Source: Sphingobium sp. B2D3C
GTDB lineage: Bacteria > Pseudomonadota > Alphaproteobacteria > Sphingomonadales > Sphingomonadaceae
Assembly: GCF_025961835.1 (NCBI RefSeq)
Contig: NZ_JAOQOK010000001.1
Span: 1,612,001-1,676,000 of the forward strand
Reading direction: 5' to 3'
Length of the DNA stretch: 64,000 nt
Shown here in pieces: positions 17,271 through 25,528 of this stretch (position 1 is the stretch's first letter; each line of letters starts with the position of its first letter). A program made the translations under genes and the position numbers. The notes under the pieces are model-generated. The model was not told the origin of the DNA, did no database searches, and was given only the letters and a program-made list of their open reading frames with translations.

Positions 17271-18464
17271 TTGTACAAGCATCATAGCGCGCTGGGGGTA
17301 GCTCTCTCCCTCAAACCGGCAGCACCGGTAACGCTTATTCGCCCGCAGGCAGCTGCCCGCGCCGCTCGATACTTCTCGACGAAGTTCCCGGGGCGCTCGC
17401 TGTATGCCGTCAAGGCCAATCCCTCGCCCGCGTTGCTGGAAACGCTGTGGGCAGCTGGAATCACGCACTTCGATGTCGCGTCCATTGCCGAGGTTCGGCT
17501 AGTCGCGCGGACGCTGCCGCAGGCCAAACTCTGCTTCATGCATCCGGTGAAAGCCGAGGAAGCCATTCGCGAGGCCTATTTCAAGCATGGCGTGCGGACC
17601 TTCTCGCTGGATTCGCTCGAGGAGCTGGAGAAGATCGTGCGGGCCACCCGTGGCGCGCCGGACCTTGAGCTGTGCGTGCGCCTGCGCGTATCCTCCGAGC
17701 ACAGCAAGCTGAGCCTTGCTTCCAAGTTCGGTTGCGATCTCGCCGATGCGCGCGAGCTGCTGCAGGCCACCCGTCAGGCTGCGGATGCGCTCGGCATCTG
17801 CTTCCACGTCGGCAGCCAGGCGATGTCGCCCCACGCCTATGTGCAGGCGATCGAGCGCGTGCGCGCCGCGATTGTCGATGCATCGGTGACGGTGGACATT
17901 GTGGATGTGGGTGGCGGTTTCCCCTCCACCTATCCCGGCATGGAGCCGCCGCCGCTCGGCCATTATTTCTCGGCCATTCACCGCGCCTTCGAGAGCCTGC
18001 CGATTTCCTATTCGGCCGAGCTGTGGTGCGAGCCCGGCCGGGCATTGTGCGCGGAATATAGCTCGCTGCTGGTGCGGGTGGAAAAGCGCCGCGGCAACGA
18101 GCTGTTTATCAACGACGGCGCCTATGGCGCGCTGTTCGATGCAGCACATCTCGGCTGGCGCTTCCCCGTGCAGTTGCTGCGCGCGGAAGCCAATGAGGCG
18201 GATCAGGAAGCCTTCAGCTTCTACGGCCCGACCTGCGACGACATGGACCATATGGCCGGCCCGTTCATGCTCCCTGCGGACGTGCGCGCAGGCGACTATA
18301 TCGAGATCGGGATGCTCGGCGCCTATGGCAATGCCATGCGCACCGACTTCAACGGTTTTGGCGCGGAGAGCGTCGCACAGGTCGCCGACGAGCCGATGGC
18401 GAGCCTCTACCGTGAGGAAGAGCCCGTCCCGCAACAGTCCAACGTGGTGCAACTGCGCCGCTAA
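17271..18464 (+). CDS. Ornithine (lysine) decarboxylase, PLP fold type III
   Basis: A 397-residue alanine-racemase-fold decarboxylase that makes putrescine from ornithine, and possibly cadaverine from lysine. The PLP lysine is K48 in LYAVKANPSPALLE; HVGSQ, DVGGGFPS, CEPGRALCAE and the substrate-side GPTCDDMDHM motif are all present. It is the short eukaryotic-like ODC class used by alphaproteobacteria. The start is a TTG with GGAGG at 17257-17261, nine bases upstream, and that ribosome binding site lies in a stable hairpin (see leader). It supplies putrescine for the carboxyspermidine pathway encoded just upstream. A strong terminator follows. Confidence 0.93.
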   Translation: MYKHHSALGVALSLKPAAPVTLIRPQAAARAARYFSTKFPGRSLYAVKANPSPALLETLWAAGITHFDVASIAEVRLVARTLPQAKLCFMHPVKAEEAIREAYFKHGVRTFSLDSLEELEKIVRATRGAPDLELCVRLRVSSEHSKLSLASKFGCDLADARELLQATRQAADALGICFHVGSQAMSPHAYVQAIERVRAAIVDASVTVDIVDVGGGFPSTYPGMEPPPLGHYFSAIHRAFESLPISYSAELWCEPGRALCAEYSSLLVRVEKRRGNELFINDGAYGALFDAAHLGWRFPVQLLRAEANEADQEAFSFYGPTCDDMDHMAGPFMLPADVRAGDYIEIGMLGAYGNAMRTDFNGFGAESVAQVADEPMASLYREEEPVPQQSNVVQLRR

Positions 18465-18495
18465 AGCGGATTGCCAAGCATAAAAGAATGAGACA

Positions 18496-18527
18496 GCCTC
18501 CCCGGACAAGTTTCGGGGAGGCTTTTT
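18496..18527 (+). terminator. Intrinsic terminator of odc that also carries the next gene's RBS
   Basis: GCCTCCCC (18496-18503) pairs with GGGGAGGC (18515-18522) and is followed by five T residues (18523-18527). The ATG of the next gene begins two bases after the first T-run base group, at 18529. The GGAGG inside the 3' arm (18517-18521) is therefore correctly spaced, 7 bases, to be that gene's Shine-Dalgarno. Confidence 0.9.
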
Positions 18528-18528
18528 C

Positions 18529-18966
18529 ATGTCGGTCAATCTGCTGGTGCCGGTGTTTGCGCTGGTGCTCTGGTCTATCGTGATGCTCATCTGGATGGTC
18601 GCGCTGCGGCTCCCGGCGCTGAGCAAGCTCAAAATCTCGCCCGAGCAGGCACGCGGCGGACGCGGGCAGGATCTCGACCGGATGCTCCCGCGCGAGATCA
18701 ACTGGCCCGCGCACAATTACGCGCATCTGATGGAACAGCCGACGATCTTCTACGCGACGGCGATCGGCCTGGCGCTGCTCGGCCAGGGCACGACGGCCAA
18801 CATCGCCCTCGCCTGGGCCTATGTGGGCATCCGCATCGTCCACAGCGTGTGGCAAGCGAAGGTGAACACTATTCCGGTGCGCGCCAGCCTGTTCTTCCTC
18901 TCGTCGATCCTGCTGGCGGTGCTGGCCGTCAACGGCCTGCTCGCCGCGCTACGGCTCAGCGCCTGA
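18529..18966 (+). CDS. MAPEG-family membrane protein
   Basis: A 145-residue integral membrane protein with four hydrophobic helices (about 3-27, 68-90, 93-112 and 120-142), the layout of the MAPEG family (microsomal glutathione S-transferase/FLAP-like). The motif NYAHLMEQPTIFYA, with conserved Asn and Glu-Gln-Pro, and WAYVGIRIVHS are typical. Bacterial members are of unknown or glutathione-linked function. Its ATG directly follows the odc terminator, and its only plausible Shine-Dalgarno lies inside the terminator stem. It overlaps the end of the opposite-strand methyltransferase gene by 11 bases. Confidence 0.88.
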   Translation: MSVNLLVPVFALVLWSIVMLIWMVALRLPALSKLKISPEQARGGRGQDLDRMLPREINWPAHNYAHLMEQPTIFYATAIGLALLGQGTTANIALAWAYVGIRIVHSVWQAKVNTIPVRASLFFLSSILLAVLAVNGLLAALRLSA

Positions 18967-20170
18967 AGGTCGCGACCAGCTCGACATGGGTCGACCAGCG
19001 GAACTGGCCGACGGGCTTCAACCGCTCGATGCGGTAGCCTGCCTCGGCCAACATCACCGCATCCCGCGCGAAGCTGGCCGGATTGCAGGAGACATAGACG
19101 ATCAGCGGCACCTGTGAGGCCGCGATCTGCGCCACCTGCTCGCGCGCGCCGGCGCGGGGCGGATCGAGCACGACGGCATCGAAGCGGTTGAGTTCCGCCG
19201 GGGTGAGCGGACGGCGGAACAGGTCGCGATGCTCCGGGAAGATGCGGCCGGGCAGGCGATTGCCGCCGCCGCGCAGGGCCATCACCAGATCGCGGGCGGC
19301 CTCCGCAGCATAGACCTTGCGCCCCGGCACATCATTGGCGACGGACAGGGCGAAGGTGCCGAGGCCCGCGAACAGATCGGCCACCATGGCTGCGCCGCCC
19401 AATGCCTGACGCACCTCGGCGACCAAAGCCGCCTCCCCGTCCTGCGTCGCCTGCAGGAAGGCGCGTGGCGGGTAGCCAGTGAGGACATCGCCGAAGCGCA
19501 CCGTCACCGGCTCCGGCTCCCAGATGGTCATCGGGGCATCATCATCGATGAGAATGAGCCGGGCGAGCTGGTTCTCACGGGCAAAGTCGAGCAGCGCCTC
19601 GGTTTGGGCAAGGCCGTCGACCCGCAGGCCTGAAAGGACGACATCCACGCCCTGATCCACGAGCGTCAGATCCGCCTCGCCGGGTTGGCGATCCGGCAGC
19701 ATCGTCGCAAAGAGCGCACGCAGCGGGGCGACCAGCGCGAAAAGGCGCGGGTCCAACACCGGGCATTCGCGCAGATCGATAAGCTTATGACTGCCCTGCT
19801 CCGAGAAGCCGAACTGGATGCGCTTGCCGAGCCGCAGCGCGCGCAGGCTGGCCCGACGACGGCTATGTGGCGGCGAGACGTGCGGCGCCGCGACCTCCTG
19901 CGCGCTCAGTCCCTGCCCGGCCAGCGCCCCGGCCACGCGATCGCGCACATAGTCAGTGAAGGCCTCATCCGAAAGGTGCTGAAGCTGGCAGCCCCCGCAT
20001 TGCGGGAAGTGCCGGCATGGCGGCGTGACGTGATGCGGCCCGGCCTCGATGCTGCCATCGGTGCGCAGACGGTCGCCCGGCGCGCTCAGCGCCACATGGC
20101 GGCCATCCGCCGTCACCCCATCGCCTCGCGCGGCAATGCGGACGATAAGATCGGGATCGGGGCTGGTCAT
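18956..20170 (-). CDS. RumA/RlmD-like RNA (uracil-5-)methyltransferase
   Basis: A 404-residue SAM-dependent enzyme of the TrmA/RumA family, which methylates C5 of uridine in rRNA or tRNA. An N-terminal TRAM-like segment is followed by the [4Fe-4S] ligands CRHFPQCGGC (C-x5-C-x2-C) with a fourth Cys in RECPVL. The SAM motif is DLFAGLGTFAL, and VVLDPPRAG plus YVSCNPASFARD give the active site with the nucleophilic Cys. The start at 20170 is fixed by an ATGA overlap with nnr. The exact target base cannot be read from sequence. Confidence 0.9.
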   Translation of the reverse strand: MTSPDPDLIVRIAARGDGVTADGRHVALSAPGDRLRTDGSIEAGPHHVTPPCRHFPQCGGCQLQHLSDEAFTDYVRDRVAGALAGQGLSAQEVAAPHVSPPHSRRRASLRALRLGKRIQFGFSEQGSHKLIDLRECPVLDPRLFALVAPLRALFATMLPDRQPGEADLTLVDQGVDVVLSGLRVDGLAQTEALLDFARENQLARLILIDDDAPMTIWEPEPVTVRFGDVLTGYPPRAFLQATQDGEAALVAEVRQALGGAAMVADLFAGLGTFALSVANDVPGRKVYAAEAARDLVMALRGGGNRLPGRIFPEHRDLFRRPLTPAELNRFDAVVLDPPRAGAREQVAQIAASQVPLIVYVSCNPASFARDAVMLAEAGYRIERLKPVGQFRWSTHVELVATFRR

Positions 20171-21537
20171 GAGGCACTCGCAAGGGCAGCAGGAAGGCAA
20201 CCGACAAGATCGTCGGCAATGAAGGCCGCGCCGGCACGGCGGCCAGCCTCGCCATGCAGCCAGACGGCCTCACAGGCAGCGGTGAAGGCATTGCCCGTAA
20301 CCGCCAGACGGCCCGCGCACAAGCCGGCCAGCACATCGCCCGTGCCAGCGGTGGAGAGCCATGACGAAGCCGGCGGGGCGACGACGCAGCGGCCATCGGG
20401 CGCGGCGATCACGCTGTCAGCCCCTTTATGGACCACGACGGCACCGATATCGGCCGCCGCCGCGCGGGTGCGATCGATCTTGTTGCCCGGTCGTGCGCCG
20501 AAAAGCTGGCGGAACTCGCCCTCATGCGGGGTGACGATGGCAGGGGGCGGCGCTTCCGCCGGACCGTGCGTGCCCATCAGCCATAAGGCATCTGCATCGG
20601 CGACGGTCGGCACCCCTGCCCTCAAGGCCGTGAGGAGCGTGCGCCATGCCGCATCATCGCGCCCGAGGCCGGGGCCGACGAGCAGCGCCTTGGCCCGATC
20701 CACCTCGAAATGCTCGCTGCACACAATGGCGTGGCTTTGGGGACTGGCCGGCGCAGTCTGCCCGATCAGCCGCACATAGCCGGCCCCGCTGTGCGCCGCC
20801 GCCTCCGCCGCAAGCGCGGCCGCGCCCGGCATCGCGCCGGCCACGACGCAGACCAGACCGCGCAGATATTTGTGAGAATCGCGGGCCGGAGGCCGGATCG
20901 ATGGCGTTTGAAGAACCCGCGCGGCGTCCGCCGGCGCCTCGATGCCGATATCGACCAGCCAGTGCTGCTGCGCGAAGTCGAGCGCGGGCATCAACACATG
21001 CGCGGGCTTCCAGGCGCCCAGCGAGAGGCAATGGGTGAAGACCGGCACTGGGGAGAGCGCGAGCGCGGCGTCGCTTTCCACGCCGCTTGGCACATCGATG
21101 GCGTAGCTCAGTTGCCCGGCCTCCACCAAGGCGCCGAGCCGCGCCGCCAGCTCCGGCGACAGGCCGCGCGTGAGGCCGATGCCAAACAGCGCATCCACCA
21201 ACTGCGTCGCTGGTTCGGCAAGCAGGATATCCTCGACCGGACCGCCCCAATCGGCACGCGCCTTGCGGCTGCTGTCCGTTCCGCTCTCGCCGAACGCCGC
21301 CACCCGCACCGGCACGCCCAAATCGCGCAGGGCGCGGGCGATGACGAAGCCGTCCCCGCCATTGTTGCCGGGGCCGCAGAGCACCAGCACATCGCGCATC
21401 GCGCCAGCGCGGAAGATCACCTCCGCAGCGCCCTCGCCGGCCCGGCGCATCAGAGCATAGGAGTCCGTCCCGGCGTCGAACAGCGCCTGTTCGGCGGCGC
21501 GCATCTGGGCGACGGTAAGGATGGGTGCGGCGGTCAT
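20167..21537 (-). CDS. nnr: Bifunctional NAD(P)H-hydrate epimerase/dehydratase
   Basis: This two-domain repair enzyme restores hydrated NADH and NADPH. The N-terminal YjeF_N epimerase domain (about residues 1-200) shows CGPGNNGGDGFVIAR and DALFGIGLTRG; the C-terminal ADP-dependent dehydratase domain (about 215-455) shows VGPGLGRDD, VTPHEGEF and GTGDVLAGLCAGRL. Full-length fusion proteins of about 460 residues are usual. The ATG at 21537 is preferred; an ATG 12 bases upstream is also open. It is translationally coupled (ATGA) to the methyltransferase gene that follows. A large palindrome lies in its upstream region. Confidence 0.93.
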   Translation of the reverse strand: MTAAPILTVAQMRAAEQALFDAGTDSYALMRRAGEGAAEVIFRAGAMRDVLVLCGPGNNGGDGFVIARALRDLGVPVRVAAFGESGTDSSRKARADWGGPVEDILLAEPATQLVDALFGIGLTRGLSPELAARLGALVEAGQLSYAIDVPSGVESDAALALSPVPVFTHCLSLGAWKPAHVLMPALDFAQQHWLVDIGIEAPADAARVLQTPSIRPPARDSHKYLRGLVCVVAGAMPGAAALAAEAAAHSGAGYVRLIGQTAPASPQSHAIVCSEHFEVDRAKALLVGPGLGRDDAAWRTLLTALRAGVPTVADADALWLMGTHGPAEAPPPAIVTPHEGEFRQLFGARPGNKIDRTRAAAADIGAVVVHKGADSVIAAPDGRCVVAPPASSWLSTAGTGDVLAGLCAGRLAVTGNAFTAACEAVWLHGEAGRRAGAAFIADDLVGCLPAALASAS

Positions 21538-21581
21538 TGGCGACTGCATCGCGAAGAGCGTAGGTTTCCTGATCCACCACT

Positions 21582-21658
21582 GTGCTCCTGCGAAGGCAGG
21601 AGCCTAGGGCGGTCAGGACCGTCGCATACGCCCTGGGCTCCTGCCTTCGCAGGAGCAC
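21582..21658. repeat. 77-base palindrome (30-bp arms) between ilvD and nnr
   Basis: The arms 21582-21611 and 21629-21658 are inverted copies with a single mismatch, around a 17-base spacer. Each arm contains its own smaller palindrome, CTCCTGCGAAGGCAGGAG. As RNA this would make a very stable hairpin with or without the inner stems. It lies in the 210-base gap between ilvD and nnr (both minus strand), which holds no gene, and looks like a REP-type dispersed element. Confidence 0.85.
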
Positions 21659-21716
21659 GGCGTTGAGCAAATAAGCCTCGGTGGCGCCGCAACTGACGCG
21701 GGGATGCATCAGCCCA

Positions 21717-21741
21717 GGCCCCTCTCCCGAGGAGAAGGGCC
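21717..21741 (-). terminator. Hairpin just downstream of ilvD
   Basis: GGCCC-C-TCTCC (21717-21727) pairs with GGAGA-A-GGGCC (21731-21741), one C-A mismatch, 3-base loop. It begins seven bases beyond the ilvD stop on the minus strand. There is no T-run, so it is a weak terminator candidate or a transcript-end stabiliser. Confidence 0.4.
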
Positions 21742-21747
21742 ATGGGA

Positions 21748-23472
21748 TCAGATATCAGCGAAGACATGCTTCTCCGCTTTGGCGCCGGGATGCGTCACCG
21801 CGCCCTGCCAGGCCGGGCCGACATTCTGCGCATAGCGCCACAGGGCACCCGCCTGATAGTCATTCTGGCGCGGTTGCCACTTCGCCCGGCGCTCGGCGAG
21901 CACGGCTTCGTCGACCAGCAGGTCGATCGTGCCCGCCTCGGCATCGATGCTGATCGTATCGCCATTTTCGACCAGCGCGATGGGGCCCCCGTCCGCTGCT
22001 TCCGGGCCGACATGGCCGATGCAGAAGCCGCGCGTGCCGCCCGAGAAGCGCCCGTCCGTGATGAGCGCGACCTTCTCGCCCAGACCCTGCCCATAAAGCG
22101 CAGCGGTGGTCGAGAGCATCTCGCGCATGCCGGGGCCGCCTTTGGGGCCTTCATAGCGGATCACGACGACATCGCCGTCCACGATCTGCTGCGCCTCGAC
22201 GGCGGCGAAGGCCTCTTCCTCGCGCTCGAACACCTTGGCGATGCCGGTGAACTGCAGGCGCTTCATGCCCGCGACCTTCACGATCGCCCCATCCGGCGCA
22301 AGGCTGCCCTTGAGGCCGACGACACCGCCGGTCGGCGTGATCGGCGTCTTGGCGTCGTAGATGACCTTCTGGTCGGGGTTCCACGTCACTTCGTCGATAT
22401 TCTCGCCCAGCGTCTTGCCGGTCACCGTCATGCAATCGAGGTGCAGCAGGCCGGTCTGGGCAAGGCTCTTCATGAGCATGTAGATGCCGCCGGCGGCATG
22501 CATGTCCTTGGCGACATATTTGCCGCCCGGCTTGAGGTCCGCCATGTACGGCGTCGTCTTGAAGATCTCGGCCACGTCGAACAGCGAGAAGTCGATGCCG
22601 CATTCGTTCGCCATGGCCGGCAGGTGCAGCGCGCCATTGGTGGAACCGCCGGTCGCCGCGACGATGCGGGCTGCATTCTCAAAGGCTTCGCGCGTGCAGA
22701 TGTCGCGCGGTCGCAAGTTGATCTTAAGCAGCTCCATGATCTGCTTGCCCGCCGCGACGGCGATTTCCTGACGGCTCTTGTAGGGCGCCGGCACCATGTT
22801 GCTGTTCGGCAGCGACAGGCCGATGGCTTCGCCGACGCAGGCCATGGTGTTGGCGGTATACTGGCCGCCGCATGCGCCATGGCCCGGACAGGCCGCCTTC
22901 TCGATGGCGGTGACTTCCGAGAGCGGGCAATTGCCGGCAGCGAACCGCCCGACAGCCTCGAACACGTCGATGACGGTCAGGTCCTCGCGATCCTTATACT
23001 GGCCGGGGAGGATGGAGCCGCCATAGACGAAGATGCTGGGCACGTTGAGCCGCAGCATCGCCATCATCATGCCGGGGAGCGACTTGTCGCAGCCGGCGAA
23101 GGTGACTAGCGCGTCATAGCAGTGGCCGCGCACCGAGAGCTCGACCGAGTCCGCGATGACCTCGCGGCTGACGAGGCTGCTCTTCATGCCCTGATGACCC
23201 ATGGCGATGCCGTCGGTCACCGTGATGGTGTTGAACCGGAACGGCGTGCCGCCTGCCGCCATCACGCCCTCGCGCGCCCAATTGGCCTGCGTATCGAGCG
23301 TAGTGTTGCACGGCGCGCTGTCATTGCCGGCGGAGGCGAGACCTACGAACGGCTTGGCAATATCCTCTTCTTTCCAGCCCATCGCGTAATAATAGCTGCG
23401 GTGGGGGGCGCTCTCGACGCCAACGGAGACGTAGCGGCTGGGGAGTTTGGATTTGTCGAAGCTGTGGGTCAT
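21748..23472 (-). CDS. ilvD: Dihydroxy-acid dehydratase (IlvD)
   Basis: IlvD dehydrates 2,3-dihydroxy-isovalerate and -methylvalerate to the keto acids that precede valine, isoleucine, leucine and pantothenate. Iron-sulfur cluster and metal ligands are present in [24 protein letters not shown] and [31 protein letters not shown] marks the C-terminal domain. The preferred ATG at 23472 has AGGAAGG eight bases upstream; a GTG at 23481 would add three residues but sits too close to that site. Length 574 aa is typical. It provides the precursor of the PanB substrate, though the genes are not linked. Confidence 0.96.
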   Translation of the reverse strand: MTHSFDKSKLPSRYVSVGVESAPHRSYYYAMGWKEEDIAKPFVGLASAGNDSAPCNTTLDTQANWAREGVMAAGGTPFRFNTITVTDGIAMGHQGMKSSLVSREVIADSVELSVRGHCYDALVTFAGCDKSLPGMMMAMLRLNVPSIFVYGGSILPGQYKDREDLTVIDVFEAVGRFAAGNCPLSEVTAIEKAACPGHGACGGQYTANTMACVGEAIGLSLPNSNMVPAPYKSRQEIAVAAGKQIMELLKINLRPRDICTREAFENAARIVAATGGSTNGALHLPAMANECGIDFSLFDVAEIFKTTPYMADLKPGGKYVAKDMHAAGGIYMLMKSLAQTGLLHLDCMTVTGKTLGENIDEVTWNPDQKVIYDAKTPITPTGGVVGLKGSLAPDGAIVKVAGMKRLQFTGIAKVFEREEEAFAAVEAQQIVDGDVVVIRYEGPKGGPGMREMLSTTAALYGQGLGEKVALITDGRFSGGTRGFCIGHVGPEAADGGPIALVENGDTISIDAEAGTIDLLVDEAVLAERRAKWQPRQNDYQAGALWRYAQNVGPAWQGAVTHPGAKAEKHVFADI

Positions 23473-23564
23473 TTCATTCACCTTCCTGCGGGCAGCGCTC
23501 TAGGCCCGTTGCGGGGCGGCTTGCAAGCATGGAGGGCGCAAAACACGCCTGTTGCGAGCCGCTC

Positions 23565-24281
23565 TCAGGAAAAGGCCGCACGGCAGGCGCGCAGCACCGG
23601 GCCGATGATGCCCGCCAGCCGCGCCTGACCGGCGCCGTTGCTCACCAGATCCTGCCGCATCTCGATGCCAAGATAGGGCCGCCCATGGGCCTCGGCATGG
23701 CGGTTCATCGTCGCATTGAGCAGCTTGCCTGAATAGGGCTCCTGATCGCCGACCACCAGCCCGGCGGCGGCCAGCAGTGGGATGGCGATCCGCGCGCCGC
23801 GATCGTCCTGATTGTAGAGCACGCCGATGTCCCATGGGCGCGCCTCCTCGGGCCGGCTGCGCAATTGCGGCGTAAAACTGTGCAACGAGAGCAGGAACGG
23901 CCTATGCCCCTGCCCGGCCAGCGCGGCGACCTCGGCATGATAGGGATCGTAAAAGCGCGCGAGACGGTCGGCCACCTCGGCGGCGCTGTTGCCCTCGATA
24001 TGGTGGCCATCACTATGCACCGGCACCAGCCCGGCCGAATCCGCCTCGCGATTATAATCGATGACGAGGCGCGAGACACCGCCCAGGATGGCGCAGCACC
24101 CGCCTTGATCCACCAGCAGCCGCGCGACCTGCGCGACGCCGATGTCGACCGCGACATGCTCCTCCAGCACGGCAGCGGGTAGACCGAGATCGATATCCTC
24201 CGGCACATGATTGGAGGCATGATCGGCGATGATCAGAATCGGTGCGGACGGATCGCCCAGGATTTGAAACGCAGCAGTCAT
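23565..24281 (-). CDS. N-formylglutamate amidohydrolase family protein
   Basis: A 238-residue member of the N-formylglutamate amidohydrolase (HutG-like) family, which frees glutamate from N-formylglutamate in histidine breakdown in characterised cases. Typical blocks are IIADHASNHVPEDI at the start, LIDYNRE-like RLVIDYNRE, and SLHSFTPQL, with His and Asp/Glu candidates for zinc binding. No hut genes are nearby, so the physiological substrate is uncertain. The ATG at 24281 is preferred over an in-frame TTG at 24287. It lies 45 bases downstream of ispE on the same strand. Confidence 0.87.
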   Translation of the reverse strand: MTAAFQILGDPSAPILIIADHASNHVPEDIDLGLPAAVLEEHVAVDIGVAQVARLLVDQGGCCAILGGVSRLVIDYNREADSAGLVPVHSDGHHIEGNSAAEVADRLARFYDPYHAEVAALAGQGHRPFLLSLHSFTPQLRSRPEEARPWDIGVLYNQDDRGARIAIPLLAAAGLVVGDQEPYSGKLLNATMNRHAEAHGRPYLGIEMRQDLVSNGAGQARLAGIIGPVLRACRAAFS

Positions 24282-24326
24282 GCCCAAGGCCTAGCGCAGT
24301 TTGGGCCCAGCCAAAAGACCACGTGT

Positions 24327-25151
24327 TCAGCGCAGCAGGCTGGTCATCACCCACCAGTCGGGATGGTCGGCGATGATGCGGTCGGCGGCTGCATCCCGCT
24401 CGGCCTCGCTCGCGAAAACGGCAAAGCAGGTCGCACCGGAGCCGGACATGCGGGCAACTTGGGGAAGCTGCGCGCGCAGCACCGCCAGCACCTCCTCGAT
24501 TTCCGGCACCAGAGCCATAGCGCTCGCCGCCAGATCGTTGCGGCCCCGCGCCCATGCCAGCGGGTCCAGCGCGCCCCAGTCGATGCCGTCCCATCCGCCG
24601 AACACAGGTCCGGTGGGGCAGGCGATCAGCGGATTGACCAACAACACGGGCGTCTCGGCCAGATCGAGATCGATGGCTTCCAGCCGGTCGCCCACGCCCG
24701 ACCCGAATACGGTGGCCGAGCCAAGGCAGGCGGGCACATCGGCGCCCAGCGCCGAGGCGATGGCCGGGAAATCCATCTCCATCGGCCGCACGTCCCATAG
24801 CCGCACCAGCAGCCGAAGCGCAGCGGCGGCATCGGCCGAGCCGCCTCCGATGCCGGAAGCAACCGGCAGGTGCTTCTCGAGCAGCAGATCGGCGCCCAGA
24901 TGGCCGCCAGTCGCGGCTTGCAGGGCGTGCGCCGCGCGCATCACCAAATTGCGCTCATCGGTCGGCAAGCCATCAGCGAACGGCCCCTCGATGCGTAGCG
25001 CGATCTCGCCGTCCTCGCGGAGCGTGCCGCTCAGCCCGTCACCATCCGCGCAAAAGGCGAACAGGCTTTCCAGCTCATGATAGCCATCGGCGCGGCGCGC
25101 GCGGACATGAAGAGCGAGGTTGAGCTTGGCGTGGGCGGTTTCTCTGAGCAC
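24327..25151 (-). CDS. ispE: 4-diphosphocytidyl-2-C-methyl-D-erythritol kinase (IspE)
   Basis: IspE is the GHMP-family kinase of the non-mevalonate isoprenoid pathway; it phosphorylates the 2-hydroxyl of CDP-methylerythritol. The N-terminal AHAKLNLALHV motif, the ATP-binding loop PVASGIGGGSADAAAAL (about residues 95-111) and the C-terminal MSGSGATCFAVF motif are all intact. Length 274 aa is normal. Translation probably starts at a GTG. The gene is divergent from a tiny membrane protein gene across a 152-base gap that holds no other feature I can see. Confidence 0.95.
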   Translation of the reverse strand: MLRETAHAKLNLALHVRARRADGYHELESLFAFCADGDGLSGTLREDGEIALRIEGPFADGLPTDERNLVMRAAHALQAATGGHLGADLLLEKHLPVASGIGGGSADAAAALRLLVRLWDVRPMEMDFPAIASALGADVPACLGSATVFGSGVGDRLEAIDLDLAETPVLLVNPLIACPTGPVFGGWDGIDWGALDPLAWARGRNDLAASAMALVPEIEEVLAVLRAQLPQVARMSGSGATCFAVFASEAERDAAADRIIADHPDWWVMTSLLR

Positions 25152-25303
25152 GGCCGCGCTCTTAGCTGCTCTGAACGCCGCTGTCTCGCCTGCATATGCT
25201 GGCTGCGTGATAAGGGCACGCCGCGCGCTCCGAGGGCGACGGGAACCATTCCGTCCGAAAACCGTCTCCCTATCGTCAAAACATTGTGTTGAAAGGGACC
25301 TCC

Positions 25304-25450
25304 ATGCTCTGGACCATCATCGGTATTCTGATCGTTCTGTGGCTGCTTGGGTTCGTCCTGCATGTCGGCGGCGGCTTGATCCACATTCTCCTGCTGATCG
25401 CGGGCGTGGTGTTCGTATTCCAGCTCATCACCGGTCGCCGATCTCTCTGA
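25304..25450 (+). CDS. 48-residue lmo0937-type small membrane protein
   Basis: A short ORF with AAAGGGA upstream of its ATG and a clear terminator after it. The product is almost wholly hydrophobic: two membrane segments, LWTIIGILIVLWLLGFVLH and IHILLLIAGVVFVFQLI, separated by VGGGL and ending in a short basic tail. The pattern W-x-I-x5-LWLLG followed by H-x-GG-x-IHxLL is that of the lmo0937 family of small membrane proteins, of unknown function and often stress induced. It forms its own transcription unit between ispE and the ETF oxidoreductase gene. Confidence 0.85.
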   Translation: MLWTIIGILIVLWLLGFVLHVGGGLIHILLLIAGVVFVFQLITGRRSL

Positions 25451-25473
25451 TCGCGCCAGCTGATCGATGAACA

Positions 25474-25500
25474 AACGGGGCCTTGATCGGCCCCGTTTTT
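25474..25500 (+). terminator. Intrinsic terminator after the lmo0937-type gene
   Basis: AACGGGGCC (25474-25482) pairs perfectly with GGCCCCGTT (25489-25497) over a 6-base loop and runs into five T residues. It begins 23 bases after the stop. It could also serve the convergent ETF oxidoreductase gene, whose stop is at 25529. Confidence 0.9.
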
Positions 25501-25528
25501 CTTTGCGCTCGCGAGTGTGTCGGCGCAG

